Shown piece after piece: positions 1 to 8,136 of a DNA stretch of 61,828 bases. Every line of letters begins with the position of its first letter. Position 1 is the stretch's first letter. The stretch comes from UBA5189 sp035631615. Its GTDB lineage: Bacteria; Chloroflexota; Limnocylindria; Limnocylindrales; CSP1-4. The position numbers and the translations under genes are program-made. The stretch lies in assembly GCA_035631615.1 (NCBI GenBank), contig DASQIK010000026.1, positions 1 to 61,828 of the forward strand. The letters run 5' to 3'. The notes under the pieces were generated by a model. The model did no database searches. It had not been told where the DNA came from and saw nothing but the letters and a program-made list of their open reading frames with translations.

Positions 1-442
1 AGCCGGCCATGCCGGCCACGCCGTACCGGGCGCACACCTCGGCGGCGGGCCCGACGTCCTTGTAGACCTCGATGGCGGTCCCGTAGCCGAACACCCGGAC
101 CGCGGGATCTATGCCGGCCAGCAGCCGGCGCGCCCGCTCCGGCTCCAGCGGCGTGACGAGGATCGCGTCACGGCCTCTGCGGCGCAGCTCGACGGGCAGG
201 GCATCGTCGGCCGCCTCGAGCGCGCCGACGAAGCCGCCCCAGTCGTAGTCCCCGGACCCCGCCGCCTTCGGCGCGCAGAGCGAGAACTTCAGCTGGCCCG
301 GCGGCGCGTCCTGCCGGTAGATCGCGACGCCCGTCGAGTCGGGCCCGCGGGAGGCGAGCACGTCGAGCATCGGGACCACGAGCTCGCCGAGGACGTTATG
401 GAGTTCCGGGTTTTTCAGCCGCAGGCCTGCGATCCCGCACAT
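1..442 (-). CDS. Class II glutamine amidotransferase, N-terminal part (runs off left edge)
   Basis: The minus-strand frame opens with ATG at 442, about 4 nt after a strong GGGAGGG ribosome site, and stays open for 147 codons to the window edge. The protein begins MCGIAGL, so the initiator Met is followed by the catalytic Cys of class II (Ntn-type) glutamine amidotransferases; the conserved SRGPDSTGVAIY motif follows at about residues 31-42. The family releases ammonia from glutamine for an attached or separate synthase. The layout is most like the stand-alone GlxB/MgsA type or the glutamate-synthase amidotransferase domain, rather than GlmS or PurF, but the synthase partner lies outside the window. 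Family assignment is firm; subfamily is a guess. Confidence 0.8.
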   Translation of the reverse strand, partial: MCGIAGLRLKNPELHNVLGELVVPMLDVLASRGPDSTGVAIYRQDAPPGQLKFSLCAPKAAGSGDYDWGGFVGALEAADDALPVELRRRGRDAILVTPLEPERARRLLAGIDPAVRVFGYGTAIEVYKDVGPAAEVCARYGVAGMAG

Positions 443-603
443 GTGCCCTCCCCTGACCCTGACCCTGAGAGCCGCAGACGGGCCGCCACCACCGGCCCGC
501 CTGTCTGCGAGGCAGGCTAGCTTGAGATCCTGCGCCACCTCAAGGCGGGATCCCGCCGGTGCCCCCCGGTAACGTCGAGCGGGCCGCGCCGGAATTCCAG
601 GTA

Positions 604-1053
604 ATGAAGCGCCATGCGGACAACTCATTAGCCCGGCTGACCGCGGCGGTTAACGAGTTGAGCGGGCCGGCAGAGATGCGCCTGTCCGCCGCGATCGAAC
701 GCCTGCTCACCGACCTGAACCACGCCGCTCACGGCAACAGCGACAAGATCGAGGCCATACACAGGCTCGGCATCTGGCGAGCCGAGTATCTGCGGCTCAT
801 CGCTGAGCTCGACACGGCCAGCCGTTCTCTTCACCTCATAGAGCAACGGCTTGATGGAGCATTGGCCGAGTGGGAGCGGCGGTTCGAGGCGGAAGCCGCT
901 GGAATACCAGACCGTCCGGCGCCCTTCGACGACGTCCCACGTCGTCATTCGTCCCGGTATTTCGGTCAGGACCACGAGAAATGTTCGTCCTTGCGAATCC
1001 CGAGTTCATCGAGGAAGCGTGACGGCGCCCGATCGCGGCGCACCATGAGGTAG
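604..1053 (+). CDS. Hypothetical helical protein, 3' end probably altered at a repeat
   Basis: I do not recognise this protein. From ATG 604 (an in-frame GTG at 559 would add 15 residues) it encodes about 105 residues that look wholly alpha-helical, with heptad-like spacing of Leu, Ile and Ala and alternating Arg and Glu, as in a coiled coil. Third codon positions are mostly G or C, which supports real coding up to about 915. Beyond that the frame reads through repeat copy 1 and then antisense through the last 88 nt of the helicase gene on the other strand, giving a basic, low-complexity tail. The original C-terminus may have been replaced when the island junction formed. No promoter was identified. 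Confidence 0.4.
   Translation: MKRHADNSLARLTAAVNELSGPAEMRLSAAIERLLTDLNHAAHGNSDKIEAIHRLGIWRAEYLRLIAELDTASRSLHLIEQRLDGALAEWERRFEAEAAGIPDRPAPFDDVPRRHSSRYFGQDHEKCSSLRIPSSSRKRDGARSRRTMR
916..957 (+). repeat. Island repeat, copy 1 (partial)
   Basis: This copy contains GACGACGTCCCACGTCGTC at 928-946, a perfect 8-bp inverted repeat with a CCC loop. It is preceded by CCGGCGCCCTTC, shared with copy 2, and followed by ATTCGTCCCGG, a degenerate form of the CCCGGG block of copies 2 and 3. It sits 9 nt beyond the helicase stop codon and inside the end of the convergent small ORF. Confidence 0.7.
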
Positions 1054-2714
1054 AGATGGCTCTCGGCCCGAGTGACCGCGACATATACCTCGCGACGCTT
1101 CTCGAGCAAGACGGTCTGCGTTAGAGACATCCCACTTCGGACATACGGGACAAGGCCCTGATTGAAGCCCGGAATGACGACCGTATCGAACTCGAGGCCC
1201 TTCGCCACGAACGTGGTCATGGCCTTCACCGCCTCCGCCTCACGCTGCAACTGGCGACTCAGGCGGTGCCATTCGAGGGCGATGCGCCGTCCGACCATGG
1301 CCGGCGGTTCCACGCCGGTCTCCCGCTCGGCGAGCGCGACGACCTGGCGAGCTCGGACCACATCCGCATCGTCGAGCTCCAGGCCCGCAACATCGGCGAG
1401 TCGGCGGATCACCCCGTCGATCGTCCGATGGGCGGACAGTTCTGCCACGAAGGCATCAAGCTCAGCGACCTCCAGTCGGTCGGCAAAGAGACGCTGAAGA
1501 CGGGCGCGGGCTCGTTCCTGCTCAGGGGTCGTCGCAAGGACGAGCGCCGCGCGCAGGGCGCGCGCGAAGTCGCTTCCGGCGGACGGATCCTCGCCAACCC
1601 AAATGACTCGGATCCCGCCCGCAGCTAGGGCCTCTACCGACGGCTTAAGTAGAAAACCTACAGAAGCAAGAACGGCGATCTTGTCGGGAGCGACTCCGGC
1701 CTCTCGACGCTCTCGGACGATCGAGACCACCGTCGCCGCCTCTTCGCCCCCGCCCGCCGTCTGGATGACGAAGATGTTCCCCGGCCGATCATCCACACGG
1801 GAGTAAGGCTCTGCCTCGCGATCGACCCCCGGGTTGTGGCTGATCAGGGCGTTGGCCGCCTCAACGATCCGTGGCGGACAGCGGTAGTTACCCAGCAGAT
1901 TCACCCGTTCGCCTTGGAACCTTTCCTCCCACTCGACGATGTTCTCGGCCCGAGCATCGCGCCAGGCGTAGATCATCTGGTCGTTGTCGGCGACGGCGAA
2001 GATCGGCGTCTCACCCTCGTTCGACAGACGGCCCACGAACTCGAGCTGCCAGCCTGAGGTGTCCTGCAACTCGTCAACAAGCAGATAGCGATACGTCGAC
2101 CTCACGATCGCGGCGACATCGGGTCGCTCGTCAAGCAACCGAATCGAGTCCAGAATCAAGTCGTCGAAGTCCCGCAGCCGCAGATCGTCCAGGCGGCGCT
2201 CGTAGGCGGCTCGCAGCGCGATCAGCGACTCGGCCGGCCCGGCTGCTGGGTCGGGCGCCCGGTTGTTCCGAAGTCGGCTGATCGCGTCGAGCGCCGCCCT
2301 CCCAGTGATAGCGTGAAGCCCGAGCTCGTCGGCGACTTCCTTAGCGAGTTCCTGTGCCTCGAGCGCATCGAGCACTTGGGCGTCGCGGGGCCAGCCGATG
2401 TGGTGACCGTGATGGCCCAGCAACGTCATACCCAGCTGGTGGAAGTTCGCGACCTCGATCCGTCGTCGCTGGGGCACCTCGAGCGCTCTTGACGAGAGGC
2501 GCGTTCGCATTTCGCGGGCTGCCTCGACGGTGAACGTGAGGCATAGGACTCGCCACGTCGCCGGATGGGAGCGACGGACTTGGTACGCGGCGACGTGCGT
2601 GAGCAGGCGCGTCTTGCCAGACCCCGGACCAGCGATGACGAGAAGGCTGTGGTTCGGCGACTTGACGGCGATCGCGAGCTGCTCGTTGTCGAGATCGCGC
2701 TCGAGGATCCTCAT
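966..2714 (-). CDS. gajB: UvrD/PcrA-like superfamily 1 helicase, GajB-like
   Basis: This 582-residue SF1 helicase has a Q-motif glutamine at residue 12, Walker A AGPGSGKT at 28-35, a Walker B variant LLVDELQDTS near 210, motif IV NYRCP, motif V VAKGLEFD and motif VI VAVTRAESHLYL near the C-terminus. It is shorter than housekeeping UvrD (about 700) and ends right after motif VI, without the Tudor-like C-terminal RNA-polymerase-binding domain. Its ATG at 2714 overlaps the OLD nuclease stop by one base (TGATG), so the two are translationally coupled. An OLD-TOPRIM nuclease followed by a UvrD-like helicase is the Gabija anti-phage architecture, in which GajB senses free nucleotides or DNA ends and activates GajA. 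Helicase class is certain; the Gabija role is inferred from pairing. Confidence 0.85.
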   Translation of the reverse strand: MRILERDLDNEQLAIAVKSPNHSLLVIAGPGSGKTRLLTHVAAYQVRRSHPATWRVLCLTFTVEAAREMRTRLSSRALEVPQRRRIEVANFHQLGMTLLGHHGHHIGWPRDAQVLDALEAQELAKEVADELGLHAITGRAALDAISRLRNNRAPDPAAGPAESLIALRAAYERRLDDLRLRDFDDLILDSIRLLDERPDVAAIVRSTYRYLLVDELQDTSGWQLEFVGRLSNEGETPIFAVADNDQMIYAWRDARAENIVEWEERFQGERVNLLGNYRCPPRIVEAANALISHNPGVDREAEPYSRVDDRPGNIFVIQTAGGGEEAATVVSIVRERREAGVAPDKIAVLASVGFLLKPSVEALAAGGIRVIWVGEDPSAGSDFARALRAALVLATTPEQERARARLQRLFADRLEVAELDAFVAELSAHRTIDGVIRRLADVAGLELDDADVVRARQVVALAERETGVEPPAMVGRRIALEWHRLSRQLQREAEAVKAMTTFVAKGLEFDTVVIPGFNQGLVPYVRSGMSLTQTVLLEKRREVYVAVTRAESHLYLMVRRDRAPSRFLDELGIRKDEHFSWS

Positions 2715-4492
2715 CAGGTGCCGGCAGTTGGCGTCACCGCCAGTCTCGCCTCCTCGCGGACGAGTTCGACCACGAACTCGAGCACCGTCGCGATTTCCGG
2801 CGGCACAGCGACGCCCTGGTCCGCGTAGAGTTCCGCAACCCGCTCGGCGAGAAGTGGCTTGCTCACCTTGGCCAAGAGGACCTGACGGAGGAAGGGCACA
2901 TCGGCACCCGGGTCCGCGGGCAATGGAACGCCCCGGTTGCTGGCGATACTTCGGAGGTAACGGGGGCCATACAACTCGCTGATCGCCGTGGCGTATAGCG
3001 GACCGCCTCCGCCATCGAGGAGGACCTGCTCGAAGTCACCCGTCGACCACCAGAACACGCCGACTGCTTCGGCTTGACCTTTTGCGGCGGTCGGGTCGTC
3101 CGGGTCGACAGTAGCCGGCAGGAGGCCGTCCGCGATCGCGCCCTTCAGAAGGTTTCGCGCCGCGTCGAGGTCGCTCAGGCGGGCGAACGGGATCGACAGG
3201 CCGTCTTCGCCCAAAAGGGCTGCAAACGAACGGAAGGAGTTGCCGAGCACGGGCACGACGGTGACTCCGAGGACATCCAGATCGTGGCCCAGCTGCTTCG
3301 CGAAGGCGCGGAGCGCCAGCCGTTCACTCTGGCCCTCGGCAAGTAACACGGCGCGAGCAAACACAAAGTCGGATCCGACCTCGCCGATCTGCTTGCGAAT
3401 AAGGCGCGTCTCGGTCTCGTTCAGCTTGCCTGGCACGATGGCATGGGCCGTGGTCTCGCTACCGCGACGCCGAAGTCGCACGATTTGGCGTGGATCGGTG
3501 CTGTCCGTGACCGCGGTCGAATGCGTCGTGACGATCGTCTGCGCGCCGAGGTCGGCGAGATGACGCACCACGCGGCGCGTCGCGTGCGGATGCAAGTGCG
3601 CCTCGGGCTCCTCGACCCCAATGGCCACCACGCGACCACTGGTGGCCTTGGCGTAAGCATCGAAGAGCCCGAACATGGCGACCGACTGCGTGCCGACGCT
3701 GTGGTCGCTGATCCGCCGCGGCGATGCCTGGTCAGGCGTGGTGAGCCAGACCTCCACGTCCCGAAGCGCTTGGGACAAGTCCGTCGGCAGCAGCGAATAG
3801 GCGATGGCCGCGTCCGCCTGATCAGCGAACAGGACCGCCGACACGAGGTTAGTTACCGAGTCGGCGACTTCGTCGGCACGGTCGGCGCCGAGCATCTCCT
3901 CGACAACCGTCCGACCCGAATTGCGACCCAGCGTCTCGAGTCTCTCCTCAGCCTCGCTTGTCAGCTCGACGTCGGCCCCGAGCCGCGACCACAGTCCGCC
4001 ACGGTCCACGAACTCGTGCCGCGCCTCACGTACGGCCGGCAAGAGCAGGAAGCCGAGCGCATCGCGCTCGATAGCGCTCACCGCGCCATCCTCGGCGCCG
4101 TCGCTCTTCGAAAAGCGCAACCGGGTCCGGAACACACCCTCATCCTCATCGGGCCGCCCAACAATGACCACGAAGAGGCGGTGTTCGCCATCCACCACGT
4201 CGACGTGATTGCCGAACAGCCCGATCTCGTCGGCCGTGAAGGTGGCTGCGCCGGCTGGAGCGAACTCGACCCGAATTGAGAAGCCGTCGAGGGGGTCGGC
4301 GCCTTCGGACACGTCGCCTTCGTCGAAGGCGTAAGCGCGTCGCCCCAGGCCGAGAGCTCGCTCGAGGCCCTCGAGGATCGACGTCTTGCCGGCGTTGTTA
4401 GGCCCGACCAGCACGGTCGTCTTCCCAAACGGAATGCGCACATCCCGGAGCGCACGGAAGTTCGTGTAGTGAGCTGCAACGATGCGGATCAC
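2714..4492 (-). CDS. gajA: OLD-family ATPase/TOPRIM nuclease, GajA-like
   Basis: The 592-residue protein has an ABC/SMC-type ATPase half (Walker A GPNNAGKT at 30-37; Walker B-like VEEPEAHLHPHA; a TTHS switch motif) followed by a TOPRIM half with the acidic LLAEGQSE motif and the LSDLDA aspartate pair. That order is the class 2 OLD nuclease layout. I prefer GTG 4492 over the upstream TTG 4510: it gives the usual MIRI...NFRALR family start and has a GGGGG ribosome site 8 nt upstream. It is the first gene of a two-gene minus-strand unit with the helicase. Length matches GajA (about 580). Inferred role: nicking endonuclease of a Gabija-like defence system, held inactive by nucleotides. Confidence 0.85.
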   Translation of the reverse strand: MIRIVAAHYTNFRALRDVRIPFGKTTVLVGPNNAGKTSILEGLERALGLGRRAYAFDEGDVSEGADPLDGFSIRVEFAPAGAATFTADEIGLFGNHVDVVDGEHRLFVVIVGRPDEDEGVFRTRLRFSKSDGAEDGAVSAIERDALGFLLLPAVREARHEFVDRGGLWSRLGADVELTSEAEERLETLGRNSGRTVVEEMLGADRADEVADSVTNLVSAVLFADQADAAIAYSLLPTDLSQALRDVEVWLTTPDQASPRRISDHSVGTQSVAMFGLFDAYAKATSGRVVAIGVEEPEAHLHPHATRRVVRHLADLGAQTIVTTHSTAVTDSTDPRQIVRLRRRGSETTAHAIVPGKLNETETRLIRKQIGEVGSDFVFARAVLLAEGQSERLALRAFAKQLGHDLDVLGVTVVPVLGNSFRSFAALLGEDGLSIPFARLSDLDAARNLLKGAIADGLLPATVDPDDPTAAKGQAEAVGVFWWSTGDFEQVLLDGGGGPLYATAISELYGPRYLRSIASNRGVPLPADPGADVPFLRQVLLAKVSKPLLAERVAELYADQGVAVPPEIATVLEFVVELVREEARLAVTPTAGT

Positions 4493-4969
4493 GCGGTACC
4501 CCCGTGGCAATTTGAAGGCTTTGAAGTCCGCCGTGCCATCGTTTCTCCCGCGGATTGAGTCTTACCGCACGCCGCACGATCAGTCGAAGTTTCCTCCGGG
4601 GGTGGCGCTGAAGCCATTGGGGAAGACCCTCGGCGAGAAGGTCAGTGTGCCTTCTGGTAGGTCAGCTCAGACTGCGAAAATGTCGTCGCTCTCGCCTAGC
4701 GGTGCTTCTCTCCTCGCGATGTCCGGAGCCGACCTGGGCGGCGCCAGCCGGTTGGAGCAGCTCTCGACCTCCATCAGTCGAGCTCAGGGAAAGCTCTGAT
4801 GCCCATCGCCTGCCGCGACGATCCCGCCGCTCCCGACACCTGTGGGCATGGAGTGTGGGACGCGAGATGTCGTGTCGCGGGTTTGGTGGGTCGCTCGTAG
4901 CGATCGGCCTTGACCCTGGCTCCCGCATTGCGAATCTCGTGCTAAGTACCTCGACCTTGGAGGCCTACG
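4493..4969. other. Divergent intergenic region between gajA-like and sce7726-like genes
   Basis: There is no convincing gene in these 477 bases. Frames here lack family features and look compositionally random. A TTGACC hexamer near 4911 and an AT-richer stretch up to 4945 may hold the promoter of the rightward gene, whose GGAGG ribosome site lies just before ATG 4970. No clear leaderless-type -10 box is present for either flanking gene, unlike most promoters further right. Confidence 0.5.
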
Positions 4970-5560
4970 ATGCACGCGCCCATGCGGGACCAACACATCC
5001 GTCCCTTCCTGCTCCGCGAGCTGGCGCTCATCCATGCCGAGCAGCCAGACACCTTGATCGTTGAGGAGCTCGGCGTCCGACAAGGCGATCGACGAGTGGA
5101 TGTCGCGGCCATCAACGGCGAACTGCACGGCTACGAGATCAAGAGCGAGGCGGATGACCTCGAGCGCCTTGCTGGCCAAGCTGAGGCATACGGCGCCGTC
5201 TTCGATCGGATGACCCTCGTCGCCGCTACCTGCCATGTCGCCGATGCTGCGAGGATGATCCCCGCGTGGTACGGGATCATTGAAGTGGACGAGGTCGAGG
5301 GCCGACCTCGGCTGACTGAATCCCGGCCCGCGAATCCCAACCCAGGCCGGGATGCCTTGTCCGTCGCCCAATTGCTCTGGCGAGATGAGGCGCTTGTCCT
5401 GCTTGCCCGCCGCATTCCCGGTCAGCGGTTCGACAAGTGCCGTCGCCGCGAGCTCATCGCCCAGGTGGCGCTCGTGGTGCCGCTCGAGGAAATCGGATCT
5501 GCGGTGCGCGCCGCCCTCAAGGTGCGGACCGACTGGCGAGGAGCGCCACGATCTTCGTGA
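4970..5560 (+). CDS. sce7726 family protein (PD-(D/E)XK-like core)
   Basis: This 196-residue protein resembles the sce7726 family of small bacterial proteins found in accessory regions. The motif series RRVDVAAING then ELHGYEIKSEADDLERL (residues about 44-71) has the D...ExK spacing of a PD-(D/E)XK nuclease core. The region after it (QAEAYGAVFDRMTLV and a Trp-Tyr-Gly-Ile segment) matches the family profile as I remember it. The ATG follows a GGAGG site. It is convergent with the beta-like gene and its last 44 nt overlap that gene's end. Related sce7725/sce7726 genes are commonly adjacent, which suggests a functional pair. Nuclease activity is inferred from motifs only. Confidence 0.75.
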   Translation: MHAPMRDQHIRPFLLRELALIHAEQPDTLIVEELGVRQGDRRVDVAAINGELHGYEIKSEADDLERLAGQAEAYGAVFDRMTLVAATCHVADAARMIPAWYGIIEVDEVEGRPRLTESRPANPNPGRDALSVAQLLWRDEALVLLARRIPGQRFDKCRRRELIAQVALVVPLEEIGSAVRAALKVRTDWRGAPRSS

Positions 5561-6593
5561 CGTGGTGGCTCGTCCCGATCCGGCGCCACGTCGAGTAGTT
5601 GCCGACGGAACCCGACCCGCCAGTACGTGCAGCGATCCATCGGTCTCCGGGACTGAACGTCGCCGGGTCGACATCTGCTAGGGCGCGCACCCGTCGGCAG
5701 ACCTCGTAGAGCTCGTCGTCTCCGTAACGGCGCAGATCGCGTCCCTTAGTCACCGCGAACGTATCGGTCGTCGTGTACCGTAACTGGGGAAAAACAGGGA
5801 TGGCGCGAGGCGTCGTGATCTCGTCGGCCGTCTGAGGGTGAGCAACCCCGTAGTCACCGTATCCGATTTCTCGCCCAGGGCTGGCGACGCCAGACCAGAG
5901 CACCCACTCCCGTCGCGGGAGGCGCACTACACTCCCGGCCTGGATCCCGGTGAGATCGGTCGGGAAGCTTCCGCCGCTGAGGATTACTCGCCGCCAATCC
6001 ATCAGGTAGGGCAGCCCCGAGAGGCTGCGATCGCGCAGCGCCGTGTATAGATTGAGCGCTGCGTCGTTTGCAATCGCTTCGGCGTCGACGAGGAGGTCGG
6101 TCTCAGCTGGCCGAAGCCCATCGGACAGCAGGTCGTCGATCACGGGCTTGGCGAGGTCAGGCAGCCAACTAGCCGCCGGCAACCGGATAGCCGCTCCATA
6201 GTGATGCGTTCCGATAACCGCTCTGGCCGCGGCACGGTAGCCGGCATCGCTGGCTGGGGAGATGACGGGAATCACGGGGATTCGGAAGCGCGTGCCGAGA
6301 TCGCCGACCAGACGCAACGGGTGAAGCCGAGTGGCGGCCGGGTCAAGCCAGGCCGCGTCGATCAGGACGGGGCCGAACCCAGCCCAGCCGTCGGCGAGCT
6401 GGCGCATCTCACGCTCAAGGGTCTCGGCGCTGCGTCCAGCGATCAGTTGAAACGCCGGCGTGATGGCTCCTTTGACCGAAGGATCGAGGCTTCGCACTGC
6501 GAGCCGCTCACCCTGCTTTCCCTTGAGGAAGGGCACGTAACGACGGCTGGAGACGCCGGCATGGATCGCTTCGTCGCCGATACTCGCTGTCAC
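5517..6593 (-). CDS. Beta family protein (phage T4 beta-protein-like)
   Basis: The family signature lies near the N-terminus (RRYVPFLKGKQGERLAV, then ITPAFQL), matching the Pfam beta-protein/sce7725-like family whose name comes from a T4 protein. The rest is a mixed alpha/beta fold of about 358 residues that could be barrel-like, with no membrane segment. I chose GTG 6593 because a GGGAGAG ribosome site lies 6 nt upstream; an in-frame ATG at 6647 lacks one. It converges on and overlaps the sce7726-like gene by 44 nt. Biochemical function is unknown; co-occurrence with nuclease-like sce7726 proteins in defence islands suggests an anti-phage role. Confidence 0.7.
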   Translation of the reverse strand: MTASIGDEAIHAGVSSRRYVPFLKGKQGERLAVRSLDPSVKGAITPAFQLIAGRSAETLEREMRQLADGWAGFGPVLIDAAWLDPAATRLHPLRLVGDLGTRFRIPVIPVISPASDAGYRAAARAVIGTHHYGAAIRLPAASWLPDLAKPVIDDLLSDGLRPAETDLLVDAEAIANDAALNLYTALRDRSLSGLPYLMDWRRVILSGGSFPTDLTGIQAGSVVRLPRREWVLWSGVASPGREIGYGDYGVAHPQTADEITTPRAIPVFPQLRYTTTDTFAVTKGRDLRRYGDDELYEVCRRVRALADVDPATFSPGDRWIAARTGGSGSVGNYSTWRRIGTSHHVTKIVALLASRSAP

Positions 6594-6986
6594 CTGTCTC
6601 TCCCTGCGGTCCGACCGGCTGCCAGATGACCACGATGGCGGCGACAAGACAACTGGGGAGAACCCTTACGTTGACAGCTGATCGCGCCTTCAGCGTTCGG
6701 CTCGGGCGCCTAAGAGGAAGGGCGCCGGCAATGCCGGCGCCCTTCGGACGACGTCCCACGCCGTCATGCCCGGGGCTTGCCCTTGCGGTGCCCGGGGAGT
6801 TCACCCCGACGGTCGAGCCGCCGGCGGTGGGCCGATCCGAAGATCGGAAGCTACTTCTAGGCCACTCTGATTTGGCGTCAAGTGGCAATCTTCGGTTGAT
6901 CCTTCTGCCCGCCCGAATCTCGCAGCCATGTATCTGACGAAGAAGGGCGCGCCGCCAAATCGCCGGCGTCAATTCGCTTCGAGGCG
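6594..6986. other. Intergenic region carrying repeat copy 2
   Basis: No gene is supported in these 393 bases. The segment lies upstream of the beta-like gene and downstream of the helical/Tudor gene, both on the minus strand. Its main content is repeat copy 2, whose first hairpin could also serve as a terminator for the leftward gene. No clear promoter was identified. Confidence 0.5.
6717..6797 (+). repeat. Island repeat, copy 2 (full length)
   Basis: It has three structured parts. The first is a perfect hairpin, GAAGGGCGCCGGCA with its complement, at 6717-6745. The second is GACGACGTCCCACGCCGTC at 6747-6765. The third is a block with two CCCGGG palindromes flanking CTTGCCCTTGCGGT, up to 6796. 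The 50 nt from 6747 match 8173-8222 at 47 positions. A coding origin is unlikely because stem positions rather than codon positions are conserved. Confidence 0.8.
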
Positions 6987-8015
6987 TTAAGACAAGATCT
7001 CCAGCCCGGCCAAACTGGCGAGAAGGGTCTTCCGGCCAACTTCGGGGTCTCGGAACGCCACTGTCACCTCGACATCGGACCGTGTCGCTCTAGAGGCGAC
7101 CACGATCCCCAGCCCCCAGCGCACATGCCGAACCCGCGTGGAAATCGGGAGGGACGGGCCAGCCGCACGAATGCGGGCCGCCTGACTTGGCTGCCGCCCC
7201 TCAAGCCTGGTAAACGCCCGTATCGATGCCAGGTAGTAGAAGAACATCCAGTCGTACCAGATCGACTGGTCGAAGTCGTCCTTCTGTTGATCGTTCGCGT
7301 GGCGCAGCCCGAATTTGTTGGCAAGCTGGAACAGGTCACGCTCGTCCGCCGTCTCGAGGACGCCGCTGGCTCGATCACAGAGCAGCTCAACGACGTCGGC
7401 GAGATCACGGACGGCATCCTTGCGGTCACTGGCTGTCGCTGTGCGGTGGCGGAACTTCCGGATCGCCTCGGCCACGCGCTTCTTGACGTCTGCGGAAGCG
7501 CGAGCGTCGGTCGGCTCATCCAAAAGCTCGGCGAGCTCCTCTGGCGCGGATCGAACGATCTCCCCATCGGCCCGAAGTTCGAACCCGCCGGCGTAGTCGG
7601 CCAGGATTCCGTTGATTTCCTCTCGGAAGAGACGCTTGCCTTCGTCATCATCGAATGCGCTCGCGTGGAAGCCGCAGTTCCTCCACGTATGGGTGTCGCC
7701 GGCTGTCGGGAAGGACACATGGTCGTGCATGAACTCGACCGCTGTGAAGAATGCCCCCTCGTCCCAGGCCGCAAATCGCTCGGCGATCGGCCACAGGTCG
7801 CGACGCCGCGTCTTCCGGTACACGAAAGCCTCGACGTCGCCACCGGCCTGTCCGGCGACCGTACCTGCGTCGACGCATTCATACCCGAACCACTTCTGAA
7901 GGAGGTCCCGCTCCGCGAGTTCTCCGATGACCGAGGCGAAGAGCCGCGTCGCCTCCTCGAGATCCAGCCGATCCCCCCCGAAGCCTTGTCGTTCGGTCCA
8001 ATACCGCCTGCGCAT
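6987..8015 (-). CDS. Uncharacterised helical protein with UvrD/PcrA C-terminal Tudor-like domain
   Basis: This 342-residue protein has no recognised enzyme motif. Residues 1-290 are mostly alpha-helical and contain a well-conserved-looking stretch (LADVVELLCDRASGVL, then FGLRHANDQQK and SIWYDWMFFYYLASI) that I have seen only in unnamed proteins. The last 50 residues (VRHVRWGLGIVV...VTVAFRD...LLASLAGLEIL) closely follow the SH3/Tudor-like C-terminal domain by which PcrA and UvrD bind RNA polymerase. The island helicase lacks this domain. I chose ATG 8015; the frame stays open 113 codons upstream, but that part runs through repeat copy 3 and looks non-coding. Inferred role: accessory defence factor, possibly docking on RNA polymerase or nucleic acid. 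Confidence 0.65.
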   Translation of the reverse strand: MRRRYWTERQGFGGDRLDLEEATRLFASVIGELAERDLLQKWFGYECVDAGTVAGQAGGDVEAFVYRKTRRRDLWPIAERFAAWDEGAFFTAVEFMHDHVSFPTAGDTHTWRNCGFHASAFDDDEGKRLFREEINGILADYAGGFELRADGEIVRSAPEELAELLDEPTDARASADVKKRVAEAIRKFRHRTATASDRKDAVRDLADVVELLCDRASGVLETADERDLFQLANKFGLRHANDQQKDDFDQSIWYDWMFFYYLASIRAFTRLEGRQPSQAARIRAAGPSLPISTRVRHVRWGLGIVVASRATRSDVEVTVAFRDPEVGRKTLLASLAGLEILS

Positions 8016-8136
8016 TCCGTAATCTTCGGGCTTTCGATCGGCCAACGCTGGCGACCCCGTTCTGCGGTTGCAGGTAGGGAGCACCGTAGTTCGGACTGTT
8101 AAGTGGCGGCAGGATTCACTCGCCTCCTCAGAACAG

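Noticed and set aside
6987..8015. Calling the Tudor-domain protein a HEPN RNase
   Set aside because: Its helical part is reminiscent of HEPN-like effectors, but no clean R-x4-6-H motif could be placed, so no nuclease claim is made.
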